NCBI RefSeq assembly: GCF_012163135.1
Contig: NZ_JAAVUP010000001.1
Coordinates: 310,001-374,000 of the forward strand
Direction of reading: 5' to 3'
DNA length: 64,000 nt
Origin: Neoroseomonas oryzicola
GTDB lineage: Bacteria; Pseudomonadota; Alphaproteobacteria; Acetobacterales; Acetobacteraceae
Position numbers and translations under genes: made by a program. This document shows, piece after piece, positions 44,826 through 52,851 of the stretch; position 1 is the stretch's first letter, and each line of letters opens with the position of its first letter. The notes under the pieces are model-generated. The model was not told where the DNA came from, made no database searches, and saw only the letters and a list, made by a program, of their open reading frames with translations.

Positions 44826-45429
44826 CGGGGGGGCTCCGTCCGCTTCGTGTTCTTGGCGCTTGCCCATGACGCGCCGTGAACTTCTCGCCGGTTCGCTCAA
44901 GGCTGCGTGACGGGATGAGGCAATGTCGCGGGGCAAGGGCGCCATGGATGCCCGCGAGAGTCACGTAATGGTGACTGTCGTGACACTCGAAATGATAGTG
45001 GCGCCACAGCCATTCGTTACATGGATGTGATTGAACTTCTCAGAAAGGACGAAACTGGAATTCGTGCACGCGTCAGGATTGTCAGAATGCATTATGGAAC
45101 GCGCAATGCGAATTTTATCCCCACGCGTACAACTAACAGGTTTTATCAAAATCTATGTCTGATCCAGAATCTGAAAAAGACGAAGGGTGGTCTCCCCGAT
45201 TTGGAATATCGAATGCCAGCGCATTCAAATCTAAACCTATCGGCTGTGATCAACGTATATCTTTCTATTTCAGGGAGAATTGCGCGATCCGTCTTGCCGG
45301 CGCCTCGCGCCCGGCGCGCGCGTGATCGGGCATCGAGCGTGGCCTTCCACGGGACGTGCCGAGGGATCCTCTGACGAAATCGCGAGAACATGCCCGCTGG
45401 GCCCAACGCCCGTCCGCGAACGCTTGGTT
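44826..45429. other. 604-base AT-rich intergenic region
   Basis: Between the repeat-protein gene and the acyltransferase gene, both on the minus strand. Bases 45001-45300 have about 45 percent GC by hand count (one line only 37 percent), far below the surroundings. It must contain the repeat-protein promoter. The only open frames (for example 45021-45374 plus, 117 codons) have no recognisable product. No RNA gene or transposase remnant is recognised. Confidence 0.6.
44959..44976 (-). promoter_or_regulatory. candidate operator dyad upstream of repeat-protein gene
   Basis: A perfect inverted repeat AGTCAC-GTAATG-GTGACT lies 134 bases upstream of the proposed ATG, and GTGAC recurs at 44980-44984. 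The spacing and symmetry fit a dimeric regulator site, but no known consensus is matched. Confidence 0.3.
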
Positions 45430-46638
45430 CTAGGCGGGCAAATGCCGCTCTGTCCGGCGGTCCGCCGCCACGGCTGTCGGCACGGAGACCGCCCGTCGCC
45501 CGTCGCCCCGTTTTCGCGGCGACGCCCCGCTGCCCGCCGACCGTCGTCGGAACGCAGCCTGCAACGGCCTATCGATCCCGAAATGCATTCCTGCGCCGAT
45601 GAGCATGGCGCCCGCCAGGCACAACACCGCGCCCGCCATGCCGAGAGGCATCCCGACACGCGCGACGAACGCGGCGATCAGCGTCATGGTCGCGAAATGG
45701 GTCAGGTAGACCGAGTACGACATGTTGCCGACACCCACGAGGAAGCCGGGCGCCCTGCTGCCGCAGCGGCGCTCCAGCGATGTCGAGGCCAGCAGCATGG
45801 TGCCGGCAGCGATGTCGAGCAGCCCGATCGGCACGCCATGGGTGTCGCGCTCGCCGATCCCTTCCCAGATGATATTCGCGAGGAACAGACCCGCCGAAGC
45901 CACGAAGGCCGCGCGCAGGAGGCCGAGCGGCCCTCCGCGCTCCAACCTCTCGCCCAACAGTGCAAAAACGACGCCGATGCCGAGGCCGAGGCTGCGCGGA
46001 TGAAGATAGCCGGGAGCCTTCGACGGGCCGACGGGATGGCCTGCGATCCACAGCACCAGGATCAGTCCCTGCCACGCCACGATGGCCCCGATGCCGAGGC
46101 GCCGTTTGAACAGCGCGAGCGCGACGAGCGCGTAGAAGAGCGCCTCGTAGACGAGGAACCAGCTGACGTTGACCAGCGGCGGCATGTCCTGCGGCAGCAG
46201 CAGGAAACTGGCCACCAGGCGCCAGGGCTCGAGCTTCGCCGCCTTGTCGGCCCCGCCAAACCCCAGCAGGTAGAGCGATAGCGCGACGACGGAGACGATC
46301 CAGAAGGCGGGCAGCAGCCGCCGCGCCCGTTGCTTCAGGAAATCCGCAGGGGAGACCTTCCGGGCGCCGTCACGCAGGTAGAGCCGCCCCATGACGTAGC
46401 CGCTGAGCACGAAGAGAAGGTCGACGCCGCGCGCGCCGCCATGCCCGAGCCCCCAGAACGGCGGCTCGGCGCCGCGTGCGACGAGCACGTCGTCGAGGTG
46501 ATAGAAGAGCACGAGCAGGCTGGCGAAGCCGCGCAGCGCATCGAGCGAGGTCAGACGCTGCGGCGAAACGGCCGCGCTCGCGTTCCATTCCTTCGGCACG
46601 TTCCGGAGCATCCTCGGCCTGCGAGACCCCGTCATCAT
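45430..46638 (-). CDS. acyltransferase 3 family membrane protein
   Basis: A 402-residue membrane acyltransferase (OafA/ExoZ-type) with about ten transmembrane helices. Near the N-terminus RLTSLDALRGFASLLVLFYH carries the family R-x-x-D-x-L-R-G and catalytic-His pattern, followed by LLFVLSGYVMGRLYL. It probably adds acetyl or succinyl groups to exopolysaccharide repeat units. The last 40 residues are a basic cytosolic tail. ATG pairs at 46638 and 46635 are both possible starts. It lies 99 bases downstream of the beta-barrel gene on the same strand. Confidence 0.88.
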   Translation of the reverse strand: MMTGSRRPRMLRNVPKEWNASAAVSPQRLTSLDALRGFASLLVLFYHLDDVLVARGAEPPFWGLGHGGARGVDLLFVLSGYVMGRLYLRDGARKVSPADFLKQRARRLLPAFWIVSVVALSLYLLGFGGADKAAKLEPWRLVASFLLLPQDMPPLVNVSWFLVYEALFYALVALALFKRRLGIGAIVAWQGLILVLWIAGHPVGPSKAPGYLHPRSLGLGIGVVFALLGERLERGGPLGLLRAAFVASAGLFLANIIWEGIGERDTHGVPIGLLDIAAGTMLLASTSLERRCGSRAPGFLVGVGNMSYSVYLTHFATMTLIAAFVARVGMPLGMAGAVLCLAGAMLIGAGMHFGIDRPLQAAFRRRSAGSGASPRKRGDGRRAVSVPTAVAADRRTERHLPA

Positions 46639-46737
46639 AAGCGATCACGAAGCCTTGTCCGGTCGCAGGCCGGGAAAACATGTCGACGCATCCGATTGCA
46701 GGCCGCCCGCGCAGACTCGCGCGGATGGCGATGCGCG

Positions 46738-48009
46738 TCAGAGGGCGGCGCGCAGTCGGAGCATCACGACGTTCTCGTCGTATTCCTGCAGGCCCCCGGT
46801 TGCCGAGACGCGGTCGACGTAGCGGTACTCGAGCGACAGAGCGAGGTTGCGGTTCATCAGCCAAGTGGCCTGGGCGCCGAAGATCAGGTCCGTCGCGCGC
46901 TGCGTCGGCTGCTGGTACTCCTGTCCGCCGATGCCCGCCCAGCCCGAGATGATGACGTTCCGCAGCAATTCGTGGTCGGCGCGGATCTGCGCGTAGTTGC
47001 TGACGTAGCTGGCCGTTGTGTTGCGGATCGACTCCTGGATCGAACGGCTTGCGGTGAAGTTCAGCGTCGTCAGCGCTGTCGCGTTCCAGGTCACGTTCGC
47101 CTCGACCGCCGGTGTGCCGAGCGACTTGAACTGCGGCCCGTCGTAATCTCGCCAAGCGTAGCCGATGGCGATCCGCGCGGCCCAGACGCCGTCGAAATCG
47201 TAGCGGAAGCCGGCGAGCGCCGCCCATGTCTGGCTGTCGCGGTCGCTCGAGGCGGAATCCTGGTACTTCAGGTCCTGGTACCGGATGCCGAGCGTGATGC
47301 TGCGCCCCTGGACGAACTCGTAGCCCGTATCGAGCCGCAGGGTGAGCGCGTCATAGTCGTAGACCGAGACGTTGCCCCCGGGGCCGGGGACATTGTCGTA
47401 GCGGTACATGGCATAGGTCGCCGACATGCCGAGCGTGACGCGGTTGAAGCGCGTCGTCCCGCCGACGTCGAACTGGTCGACGTTGTAGGGAACAGGCTCG
47501 GCGAGGCCGGCCTGCTGTACGTCGACGCTCTGCGGGGCAAGGTGGAGGCGCGAATGCGTGTAGGCCGCGTTCACCGAGGTGTCGCCGCCGAAGTCGTAGC
47601 GGCCGAAGGCGGAGGCGTTCCAGTCCGTCCAATCGAAATTGCCCTCGTTGAAGTAGGTGCGGTTCACGATGCCCGCGCGCACGCCCAACTGATGCACGGT
47701 CCAGTCGCTGACCAGGCTGGCGCGCGCGCCTTCCTCGACGAAGCCGTCGCCCAGCTTGTTGGTCGAGGTGCCGAGCAGGTTGTCGTCGTAGCCGACACCC
47801 GCGAAGGCCGCGGCATCGAGCCGGAAACTGCCGATCCGCACGCCAACCGGGTCCACTTCCGGCCGGGAGCGGTCCATCACGGTCTGGCCGCGGTCGGGCA
47901 CGACCCGGATGTCCTCCTGCGCCAGGGCCCCGCCGGCGCAGACCGGGAGCATCGCCATCGAGATGCCGATCCCCCCGGCGGCGCGCTTGAACGGTCGGGG
48001 CGCCTGCAT
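46738..48009 (-). CDS. outer membrane beta-barrel protein (polysaccharide locus type)
   Basis: A 423-residue protein with a signal peptide (GISMAMLPVCAGGALAQ) then alternating amphipathic strands with Tyr/Trp/Asp turns, e.g. AGVGYDDNLLGTSTNK and FGRYDFGGDTSVNAAYTHSR. It ends in a typical C-terminal strand (NVVMLRLRAAL). It resembles the barrel proteins (BBP2/VpsM-like) common in exopolysaccharide clusters, proposed to help polymer exit. ATG at 48009 has AGGA spaced five bases; an ATG at 48030 would overlap the histidine kinase end. Confidence 0.8.
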   Translation of the reverse strand: MQAPRPFKRAAGGIGISMAMLPVCAGGALAQEDIRVVPDRGQTVMDRSRPEVDPVGVRIGSFRLDAAAFAGVGYDDNLLGTSTNKLGDGFVEEGARASLVSDWTVHQLGVRAGIVNRTYFNEGNFDWTDWNASAFGRYDFGGDTSVNAAYTHSRLHLAPQSVDVQQAGLAEPVPYNVDQFDVGGTTRFNRVTLGMSATYAMYRYDNVPGPGGNVSVYDYDALTLRLDTGYEFVQGRSITLGIRYQDLKYQDSASSDRDSQTWAALAGFRYDFDGVWAARIAIGYAWRDYDGPQFKSLGTPAVEANVTWNATALTTLNFTASRSIQESIRNTTASYVSNYAQIRADHELLRNVIISGWAGIGGQEYQQPTQRATDLIFGAQATWLMNRNLALSLEYRYVDRVSATGGLQEYDENVVMLRLRAAL

Positions 48010-48016
48010 CTTCGTC

Positions 48017-49699
48017 CTACCCTGGTGCATGAATGTTTCCCGCTGGCCCCGCCCGGTGGGACAGGGTGTTCTTCACCATTGGCGCAACATTGGCATCCGT
48101 AGCAGCGGCAGGACCAGCCTCCGATGCGGGGTGCAGAAAAAGACTCGCGCGAGTGCCGCTTCCGGGCACGCTCTCGATGCGCAGCAGGCCGCCGGAACGC
48201 TCCGCGAACTCGCGCGCCATGGCGAGGCCGAGGCCCGTCCCGCGCCCGCGGGGCTTGGTGGTGAAGAACGGCTCCATGGCCCGCTCCAGCACCTCGGGGT
48301 CCATCCCCACGCCGGTATCGGCGACGACGATTCGGACCCACTCGCCGCCGGGCAGGTCCGGGGCGGCGGTCGACGCCTCTGGCGCGCCGACCATCGTCGC
48401 CGAGATGGAGAGCACGCCGTGGCCGGCTTCGGCCATCGCGTCGCGCGAATTGGTCGCGAGGTTGATCAGCATCGCCTCGAGGTCGCCGGGCTCGGCAAGC
48501 ACCCGCGGCAGTTGCGGCGATACGTCCACCCGGACGGTGTAGGCCTCGCCCAGCAATTCCTGCATGACGTCGGCCAGTTCGCCGAGCAGCGGCCGGATGT
48601 CGGTCGGCTCCGGCGGCTGCTCGGCGCCGCGGGCGAGGGCAAGGAGGTCCCGTGCGCCGACGGCCCCGCGCCGCGCCGCGGCCCTCGCGCGTTCGACCAG
48701 GCGCAGCGTGGCGGCCCGGTCGTCGAGGGATCCCGGAATGGAGCGGAGATAGAGCTCCACCGCCTGCAGCACGTTGCCCATGTCATGCGCGACGCCGGCG
48801 GTCAGGCGCCCCAGGGTCTCCAGGTTCTGGCGCTCGGCCAACGCATGGATGGCCGCCTCGTGGTCGCGCTTCGCGCGTTCGAGGGCGTCGGCGATGCGGC
48901 GCCGCTCATGGGCCCCGTGCGCTATCAGCACGACGGCCGCGCCGATGCCGGCCGAGAGCAGCCCGACGAGCCAGGGCCAGGCGCGTGGCCCGGGGGCAGG
49001 GTCGACCGGCACGGCGGCGAAGGCGACGAGGCGCGTCCCGGGCACCGGCGTCCAGGCCACGGCCGTCATCGTCCCGCCCTGCTCCGCCTCGACCAGGGCG
49101 TGGGCTGCGCCGGGGCCTTTCGCCCGGGACGCAAGGGCGCGCTCGGCGGCGCGCAGGTCGGGCTCGGCGCCGCCTATGGGCAGCAGGCGCGACGACGCTG
49201 GATCCGCAAGACCGACAGCCGCCTGCGGCATGCCATCGATGGCGCGCAGCGGCATGCGGACGGTGCCGACGAACTGACCGGCGTCGGGGGAGGGGGGTTC
49301 CGGAACGCGTTCCTCGACCACGAGCCGCAGGCCGCCCCGGGCGCGTTCGGCCGTGACGCCGCGGGGCGCCGCAGTCGGCCCCTCGGGAGAGACGCGTCGC
49401 ATCACGAGCTCTGCCTCAGAACCCTCGGCGCCCGTCCGCGCCGGGTCGCCGCCCTGCGCCGCCGCTGCGCGCAGGGCAGCGCGGGCATTGTCGAGGGTTA
49501 TGGAAACGGAGAGCACGGCCCTGGCCGAGAGGCGTTCCGCCTGGAGCAGCGCCGCGCCGCGGGCGGCCTGCGCGGGGTCGCCGAAGGCCAGGCGGGCCAT
49601 GACCGGCACGGCCGCCGCCGCGATCAGCGCCGCTGCCACACAGGCAGCATGCCACGCCCAGCCGTGACCGTGGCGCGGGGCTCTCGGGCGGCGGATCAT
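48017..49699 (-). CDS. membrane histidine kinase
   Basis: A 560-residue sensor kinase. A helix at about 16-38 and a second near 243-262 (WLVGLLSAGIGAAVVLIAHG) bracket a periplasmic sensing region of about 200 residues. The H-box is LTAGVAHDMGNVLQAVEL (His in AHDMGN), followed by HATPase boxes NLATNSRDAM, VADTGVGMD and GRGTGLGLAMAREF. This H-D-M-x-N type matches the HisKA family 4-like kinases often paired with receiver proteins. It is divergent from a FixJ-type regulator 319 bases away, a plausible partner, and upstream of the barrel gene. Confidence 0.88.
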   Translation of the reverse strand: MIRRPRAPRHGHGWAWHAACVAAALIAAAAVPVMARLAFGDPAQAARGAALLQAERLSARAVLSVSITLDNARAALRAAAAQGGDPARTGAEGSEAELVMRRVSPEGPTAAPRGVTAERARGGLRLVVEERVPEPPSPDAGQFVGTVRMPLRAIDGMPQAAVGLADPASSRLLPIGGAEPDLRAAERALASRAKGPGAAHALVEAEQGGTMTAVAWTPVPGTRLVAFAAVPVDPAPGPRAWPWLVGLLSAGIGAAVVLIAHGAHERRRIADALERAKRDHEAAIHALAERQNLETLGRLTAGVAHDMGNVLQAVELYLRSIPGSLDDRAATLRLVERARAAARRGAVGARDLLALARGAEQPPEPTDIRPLLGELADVMQELLGEAYTVRVDVSPQLPRVLAEPGDLEAMLINLATNSRDAMAEAGHGVLSISATMVGAPEASTAAPDLPGGEWVRIVVADTGVGMDPEVLERAMEPFFTTKPRGRGTGLGLAMAREFAERSGGLLRIESVPGSGTRASLFLHPASEAGPAAATDANVAPMVKNTLSHRAGPAGNIHAPG

Positions 49700-50018
49700 G
49701 GCGCCGGTCGCGCGCGGTCGCGCGATCCCGCGCCGGATGCATCGCGTCCGTCGGGCAGGTCGGTGGGCCTGGTCATCGCTCCGAACGGCACGGAGAGTGT
49801 CCAGTTATCGCGTCATGGTTGATAAAGACGCGGATTTATCAATCATTTTGGCAAGTCCCCTTGCCCCCGCCCAAAAAATGGCACGCCGGACTTGCTATTG
49901 ACAAGTCTTCACGCTTATTGGGTTGCCAGATAACTTATCCAAAGCAAAGCCTGGTCCGAAACTTGGTGCCATTCAGTGAAATCGGGTGATCCAAAGTTCG
50001 AGAAGTGAGGCATTCGAC
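49700..50018. promoter_or_regulatory. divergent control region of the kinase and FixJ-type regulator
   Basis: This 319-base region becomes AT-rich from about 49800. It contains an inverted repeat TTGATAAA (49819-49826) / TTTATCAA (49835-49842) with an eight-base spacer, and a TTGACA at 49898-49903 without a convincing -10 at 17 bases. The dyad probably binds a regulator of one or both divergent genes. It is not an Fnr/FixK box, because the half-sites TTGAT and ATCAA are 14 bases apart, not four. Confidence 0.4.
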
Positions 50019-50669
50019 ATGAATACAACTACTCGAATACATATAGTCGACGATGACTCTGAGATCTGCGAGTCGATGGCCTGCCTGCTCGCGCAAAACG
50101 GGTATGAGGTCCATCGCTACGCATCGGCGGACGAGTTCCTGGCCGCGCCCGAGAGCACCCCGGCGCGCGCCGAGCCCATGCTCGTCATCAGCGACGTCCG
50201 CATGCCCGGCCGCAGCGGCGTGGGCATGCTGCGGATCCTGCGTGAGCGCGCCGCGGCGAGCGGCGCGTCCCTCGCCGTGATCCTCCTCTCCGGCCACGCG
50301 ACGGTTCCGCTCGCCGTCGAGGCCATGCGCGCGGGTGCGGTCCATTTCCTCGAGAAGCCGGTCGATGCCGACACCCTGCTCGATACGGTCGCCGCCGCTT
50401 GCCGGCAGTTCACGCCAGCGCCGCAGGATGCGGCCGCGCGTGCGCGCCTGAACGCCCTGACGCCGCGCGAGCGCGAGGTGCTCGCGGCTTTCGTCGCGCG
50501 CGGGTCGAACAAGGCCGTCGCGAATGCACTTCACATGAGCCCGCGCACGGTGGAGGTGCACCGCACGCGCATCTTCAGGAAGTCCGGCGCGACCTGCGTG
50601 ACGGAGCTGGTGCGCATCGCGATCGAGGCCGGCGTCGTCGATCAGGCGGCCCAACCGCCGCAAGCATGA
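50019..50669 (+). CDS. FixJ/NarL-type response regulator
   Basis: A 216-residue two-domain regulator. The receiver begins RIHIVDDDSEICESMACLL, phospho-acceptor Asp59 in VISDVRMPG, Thr/Lys switch in LLSGHA and EKPVDADTLL. The C-terminal LuxR-type HTH has LTPREREVLAAFVARGSNKA and MSPRTVEVHRTRIF. It should be phosphorylated by the divergent histidine kinase and control the polysaccharide genes. ATG at 50019 follows GTGAGG by eight bases. Confidence 0.9.
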   Translation: MNTTTRIHIVDDDSEICESMACLLAQNGYEVHRYASADEFLAAPESTPARAEPMLVISDVRMPGRSGVGMLRILRERAAASGASLAVILLSGHATVPLAVEAMRAGAVHFLEKPVDADTLLDTVAAACRQFTPAPQDAAARARLNALTPREREVLAAFVARGSNKAVANALHMSPRTVEVHRTRIFRKSGATCVTELVRIAIEAGVVDQAAQPPQA

Positions 50670-50679
50670 TCACGGCGAC

Positions 50680-50695
50680 TGTGAGCGCGATCACG
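50680..50695 (+). promoter_or_regulatory. CRP-like operator upstream of the Crp/Fnr gene
   Basis: TGTGA-GCGCGA-TCACG matches the CRP consensus TGTGA-N6-TCACA at nine of ten positions. It lies 104 bases upstream of the Crp/Fnr-family ATG and directly after the FixJ-type stop, so autoregulation or control by another CRP protein is plausible. Confidence 0.45.
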
Positions 50696-50798
50696 TTGCT
50701 TCCGGGTTAGGGGTTTTCCGTATGGCAGTGCACAAAATCGACTCGTAACGTCTCTGTGTTCGAGGCCATCCACGCCACCCCCCAGCGCGGAGAATGCC

Positions 50799-51413
50799 AT
50801 GTTGATCAGGCATCAAGTAGGCGCAGTTCCATTGGAACTGCGTGTGTCCACACGTTTGCCCGAGCGCCGCATGCGCAGGGGCGAGGTGTTCCGTTCCCCA
50901 GATCGCGGTGACTTGGTGGCGCTTCGCGTCGCGGAGGGCTGCCTGCGCGTCTGCCACCCCCTGCATGACGGCCGCCGGCAGATTACCGACTTCCTGATGC
51001 CCGGCGACGGCATCGGTTTGAACGAGGTACGCCGGCACAATGGCAGCATCGAGGCGGTGACGCCCGCGCACGTCGCGCTGCTGGCCACCGATGCGGCCGA
51101 GGTCGAGGGCGAGCCCGACCTTGCCCAGGCGCGGATCGGCGCGATGCAGGCGCGGCTGTTCATGCTCGGCCACAAGAACGCGCGCGAGAAGCTCGCCGCC
51201 TTCCTGCTCGAGATGGCGGACCGCATCGCACCCGGCGAGGCGGATTTCCGCCTGCCGATGTCGCGCTACGACATCGCCGACTACCTGTGCCTGTCGCCCG
51301 AGACGGTCTGCCGGAACTTCACGCAGATGATCTCGGATGGGCTCATCGCGCTGCCGGACTCTCAGACCGTGCAGATCCTCCACCGCGCGCCGCTGGAATT
51401 CATCGGCCGCTGA
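50799..51413 (+). CDS. Crp/Fnr family transcription regulator
   Basis: A 204-residue regulator. The N-terminal cNMP-binding-like beta-roll is short and divergent, without the Fnr Cys cluster. The C-terminal winged HTH is MSRYDIADYLCLSPETVCRN, where Glu and Arg of ETVxR match the DNA-contact residues of Crp/FixK recognition helices. Two Cys lie within the HTH. It may sense a small ligand or redox state and act on the adjacent polysaccharide genes. Its 3' end overlaps the convergent polymerase gene by 14 bases. Confidence 0.85.
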   Translation: MLIRHQVGAVPLELRVSTRLPERRMRRGEVFRSPDRGDLVALRVAEGCLRVCHPLHDGRRQITDFLMPGDGIGLNEVRRHNGSIEAVTPAHVALLATDAAEVEGEPDLAQARIGAMQARLFMLGHKNAREKLAAFLLEMADRIAPGEADFRLPMSRYDIADYLCLSPETVCRNFTQMISDGLIALPDSQTVQILHRAPLEFIGR

Positions 51414-52851
51414 TCTGCAGCAGCGGCGGTGGCGCGTTGGGCGCCGCCGCCGCCTGCACCACCATCCGCGCCCGCGCCGATGCGTCGATCAGGACGCGGA
51501 TCGCGGCAGCTCCCACGATACCCAGCTGAGCGAAGAAGACCGGTGTCGTGATGACCGGCGCCGAGAAGGCCGCGGCCAGCAATTGGCCGGCGAGCGCGGC
51601 CCCGAAGCAGTCGATGGCGATCAGGGCCGGGTTGCCGGCGTTCGCGACAGCCCGGGCACGACGGACCAGCCGGATCATCCGCAGCCCGAACCACGCCGTC
51701 GTCACCGCGCCGACAAGGCCGGCGCCGGCGAGCAGGCCGGGGAGGATGCTAGAGGCACGGGTGCTGCCCCACCCGACGCCAAGCCCGCCGCTCGACAGGA
51801 ACGCATTCCAGGCGACGGTGTTCATCAGGCTGCGCTCGGTGAAGGAGTCGGACTCCCGCTTCTCGATCGTAGTGTCGATGACCTCCGCGACGACGTCGAG
51901 CAGTTCCGGTCGCATGACCAGCAGGCCGGCGGCGAGAAGCAGCGCGATCGTACCGGGCACGGCCAGCACGCGGATCATGCGCCGGACGGCCATGCCCCGG
52001 CCGGCCGCGGCCGCGAAGGCGAGTTGCGCCGGCAATCCGACCACGAGCGCCGCGATACCGGTGGTCGAGGTCGACAGGAAGGTCGCAAAGCAGGCCATCA
52101 CCAGCAGCAGGTCGGGTCGCATCACCCGGTGCCCGCGAAGGCACAGTCCCATGCAGGCGAAGGCCAGCCCGGCCAGGTAGAAGGCGAGGGCGGAGGGCTC
52201 CGCGAAGGGCCCCTGCAGGCGCGGCAGGCTGCCGATGTTCTGCTCGACGATGCTCCAGCTTGGGTTCGAGTAGACGATGTCCGAAGGGAAGGGCAGGCCG
52301 ACGGTGCGGCTTGCGAAGTCCCAGGCGACCAGGACCATCACGAGATAGCCCGAAAGCAGGTAGGCCTTCACGATGGCGCGCCATGGCGTCCCCGCGCGGC
52401 CGGCGGCCAGCGCCGTCGCCAGCGCCAGGCCCACATTGGCCGCGAGGTAGGCCACCTGGTTCATGTTGCCCTGGCCCGGCGCGATCGGCACGGGCTGCGG
52501 CTCGATGTCGGCGAACTTCTGGGGCCAGACGATGATGCGCCCGGCGAAGGCCTCGGGAAGCATCACGGCCGTCACGGCCGCATAGGCGAAGAAGAGCAGC
52601 AGCGGCGTCATCAGGTGCAGCGCAGGCACCTCGGCGATGCTCCGCCGCCCGGCGAGGTACTGCATGGCCAGCAGGCCGACCAGCATGATCGCCGGCGGGA
52701 AGGCCGGCGGCATGCCGAAGCCGCCTAAGATGAGCGCCGCGGCGGCGTCGAAGACGCCCGCCAGGAAAACGAGCTGCAGCAGGCGCGGCGCAGAACCGCA
52801 ATAGCGCAGGCAGAGCGCAAGGACGACGACGCCGATCGCGGTCACGCTCAC
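51400..52851 (-). CDS. Wzy/O-antigen-ligase-like membrane protein
   Basis: A 483-residue polytopic membrane protein with about 11-12 helices and a long loop containing LQGPFAEPSALAFYLAGLAF, reminiscent of Wzy polymerases (the EPSAxA pattern). The C-terminal part has SLMNTVAWNAFLSSGGLGVG, also seen in exopolysaccharide polymerases. The likely role is polymerising lipid-linked repeat units at the periplasmic face of the inner membrane. GTG at 52851 overlaps the kinase stop (GTGA). Confidence 0.8.
   Translation of the reverse strand: MSVTAIGVVVLALCLRYCGSAPRLLQLVFLAGVFDAAAALILGGFGMPPAFPPAIMLVGLLAMQYLAGRRSIAEVPALHLMTPLLLFFAYAAVTAVMLPEAFAGRIIVWPQKFADIEPQPVPIAPGQGNMNQVAYLAANVGLALATALAAGRAGTPWRAIVKAYLLSGYLVMVLVAWDFASRTVGLPFPSDIVYSNPSWSIVEQNIGSLPRLQGPFAEPSALAFYLAGLAFACMGLCLRGHRVMRPDLLLVMACFATFLSTSTTGIAALVVGLPAQLAFAAAAGRGMAVRRMIRVLAVPGTIALLLAAGLLVMRPELLDVVAEVIDTTIEKRESDSFTERSLMNTVAWNAFLSSGGLGVGWGSTRASSILPGLLAGAGLVGAVTTAWFGLRMIRLVRRARAVANAGNPALIAIDCFGAALAGQLLAAAFSAPVITTPVFFAQLGIVGAAAIRVLIDASARARMVVQAAAAPNAPPPLLQISGR

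Noticed and set aside
45021-45374. Plus-strand open frame of 117 codons in the AT-rich gap
   Set aside because: No ribosome-binding site, no recognisable domain, and low-complexity basic C-terminus; probably chance.
49819-49842. Fnr/FixK box
   Set aside because: Half-sites TTGAT and ATCAA are separated by 14 bases instead of four; retained only as a generic dyad.
49848-49896. Two sigma-54-like promoters (TTGGCA...TTGCC and TGGCAC...TTGCT)
   Set aside because: GG-to-GC spacing is 11 and 12 bases rather than the required 10, so neither fits a -24/-12 promoter.
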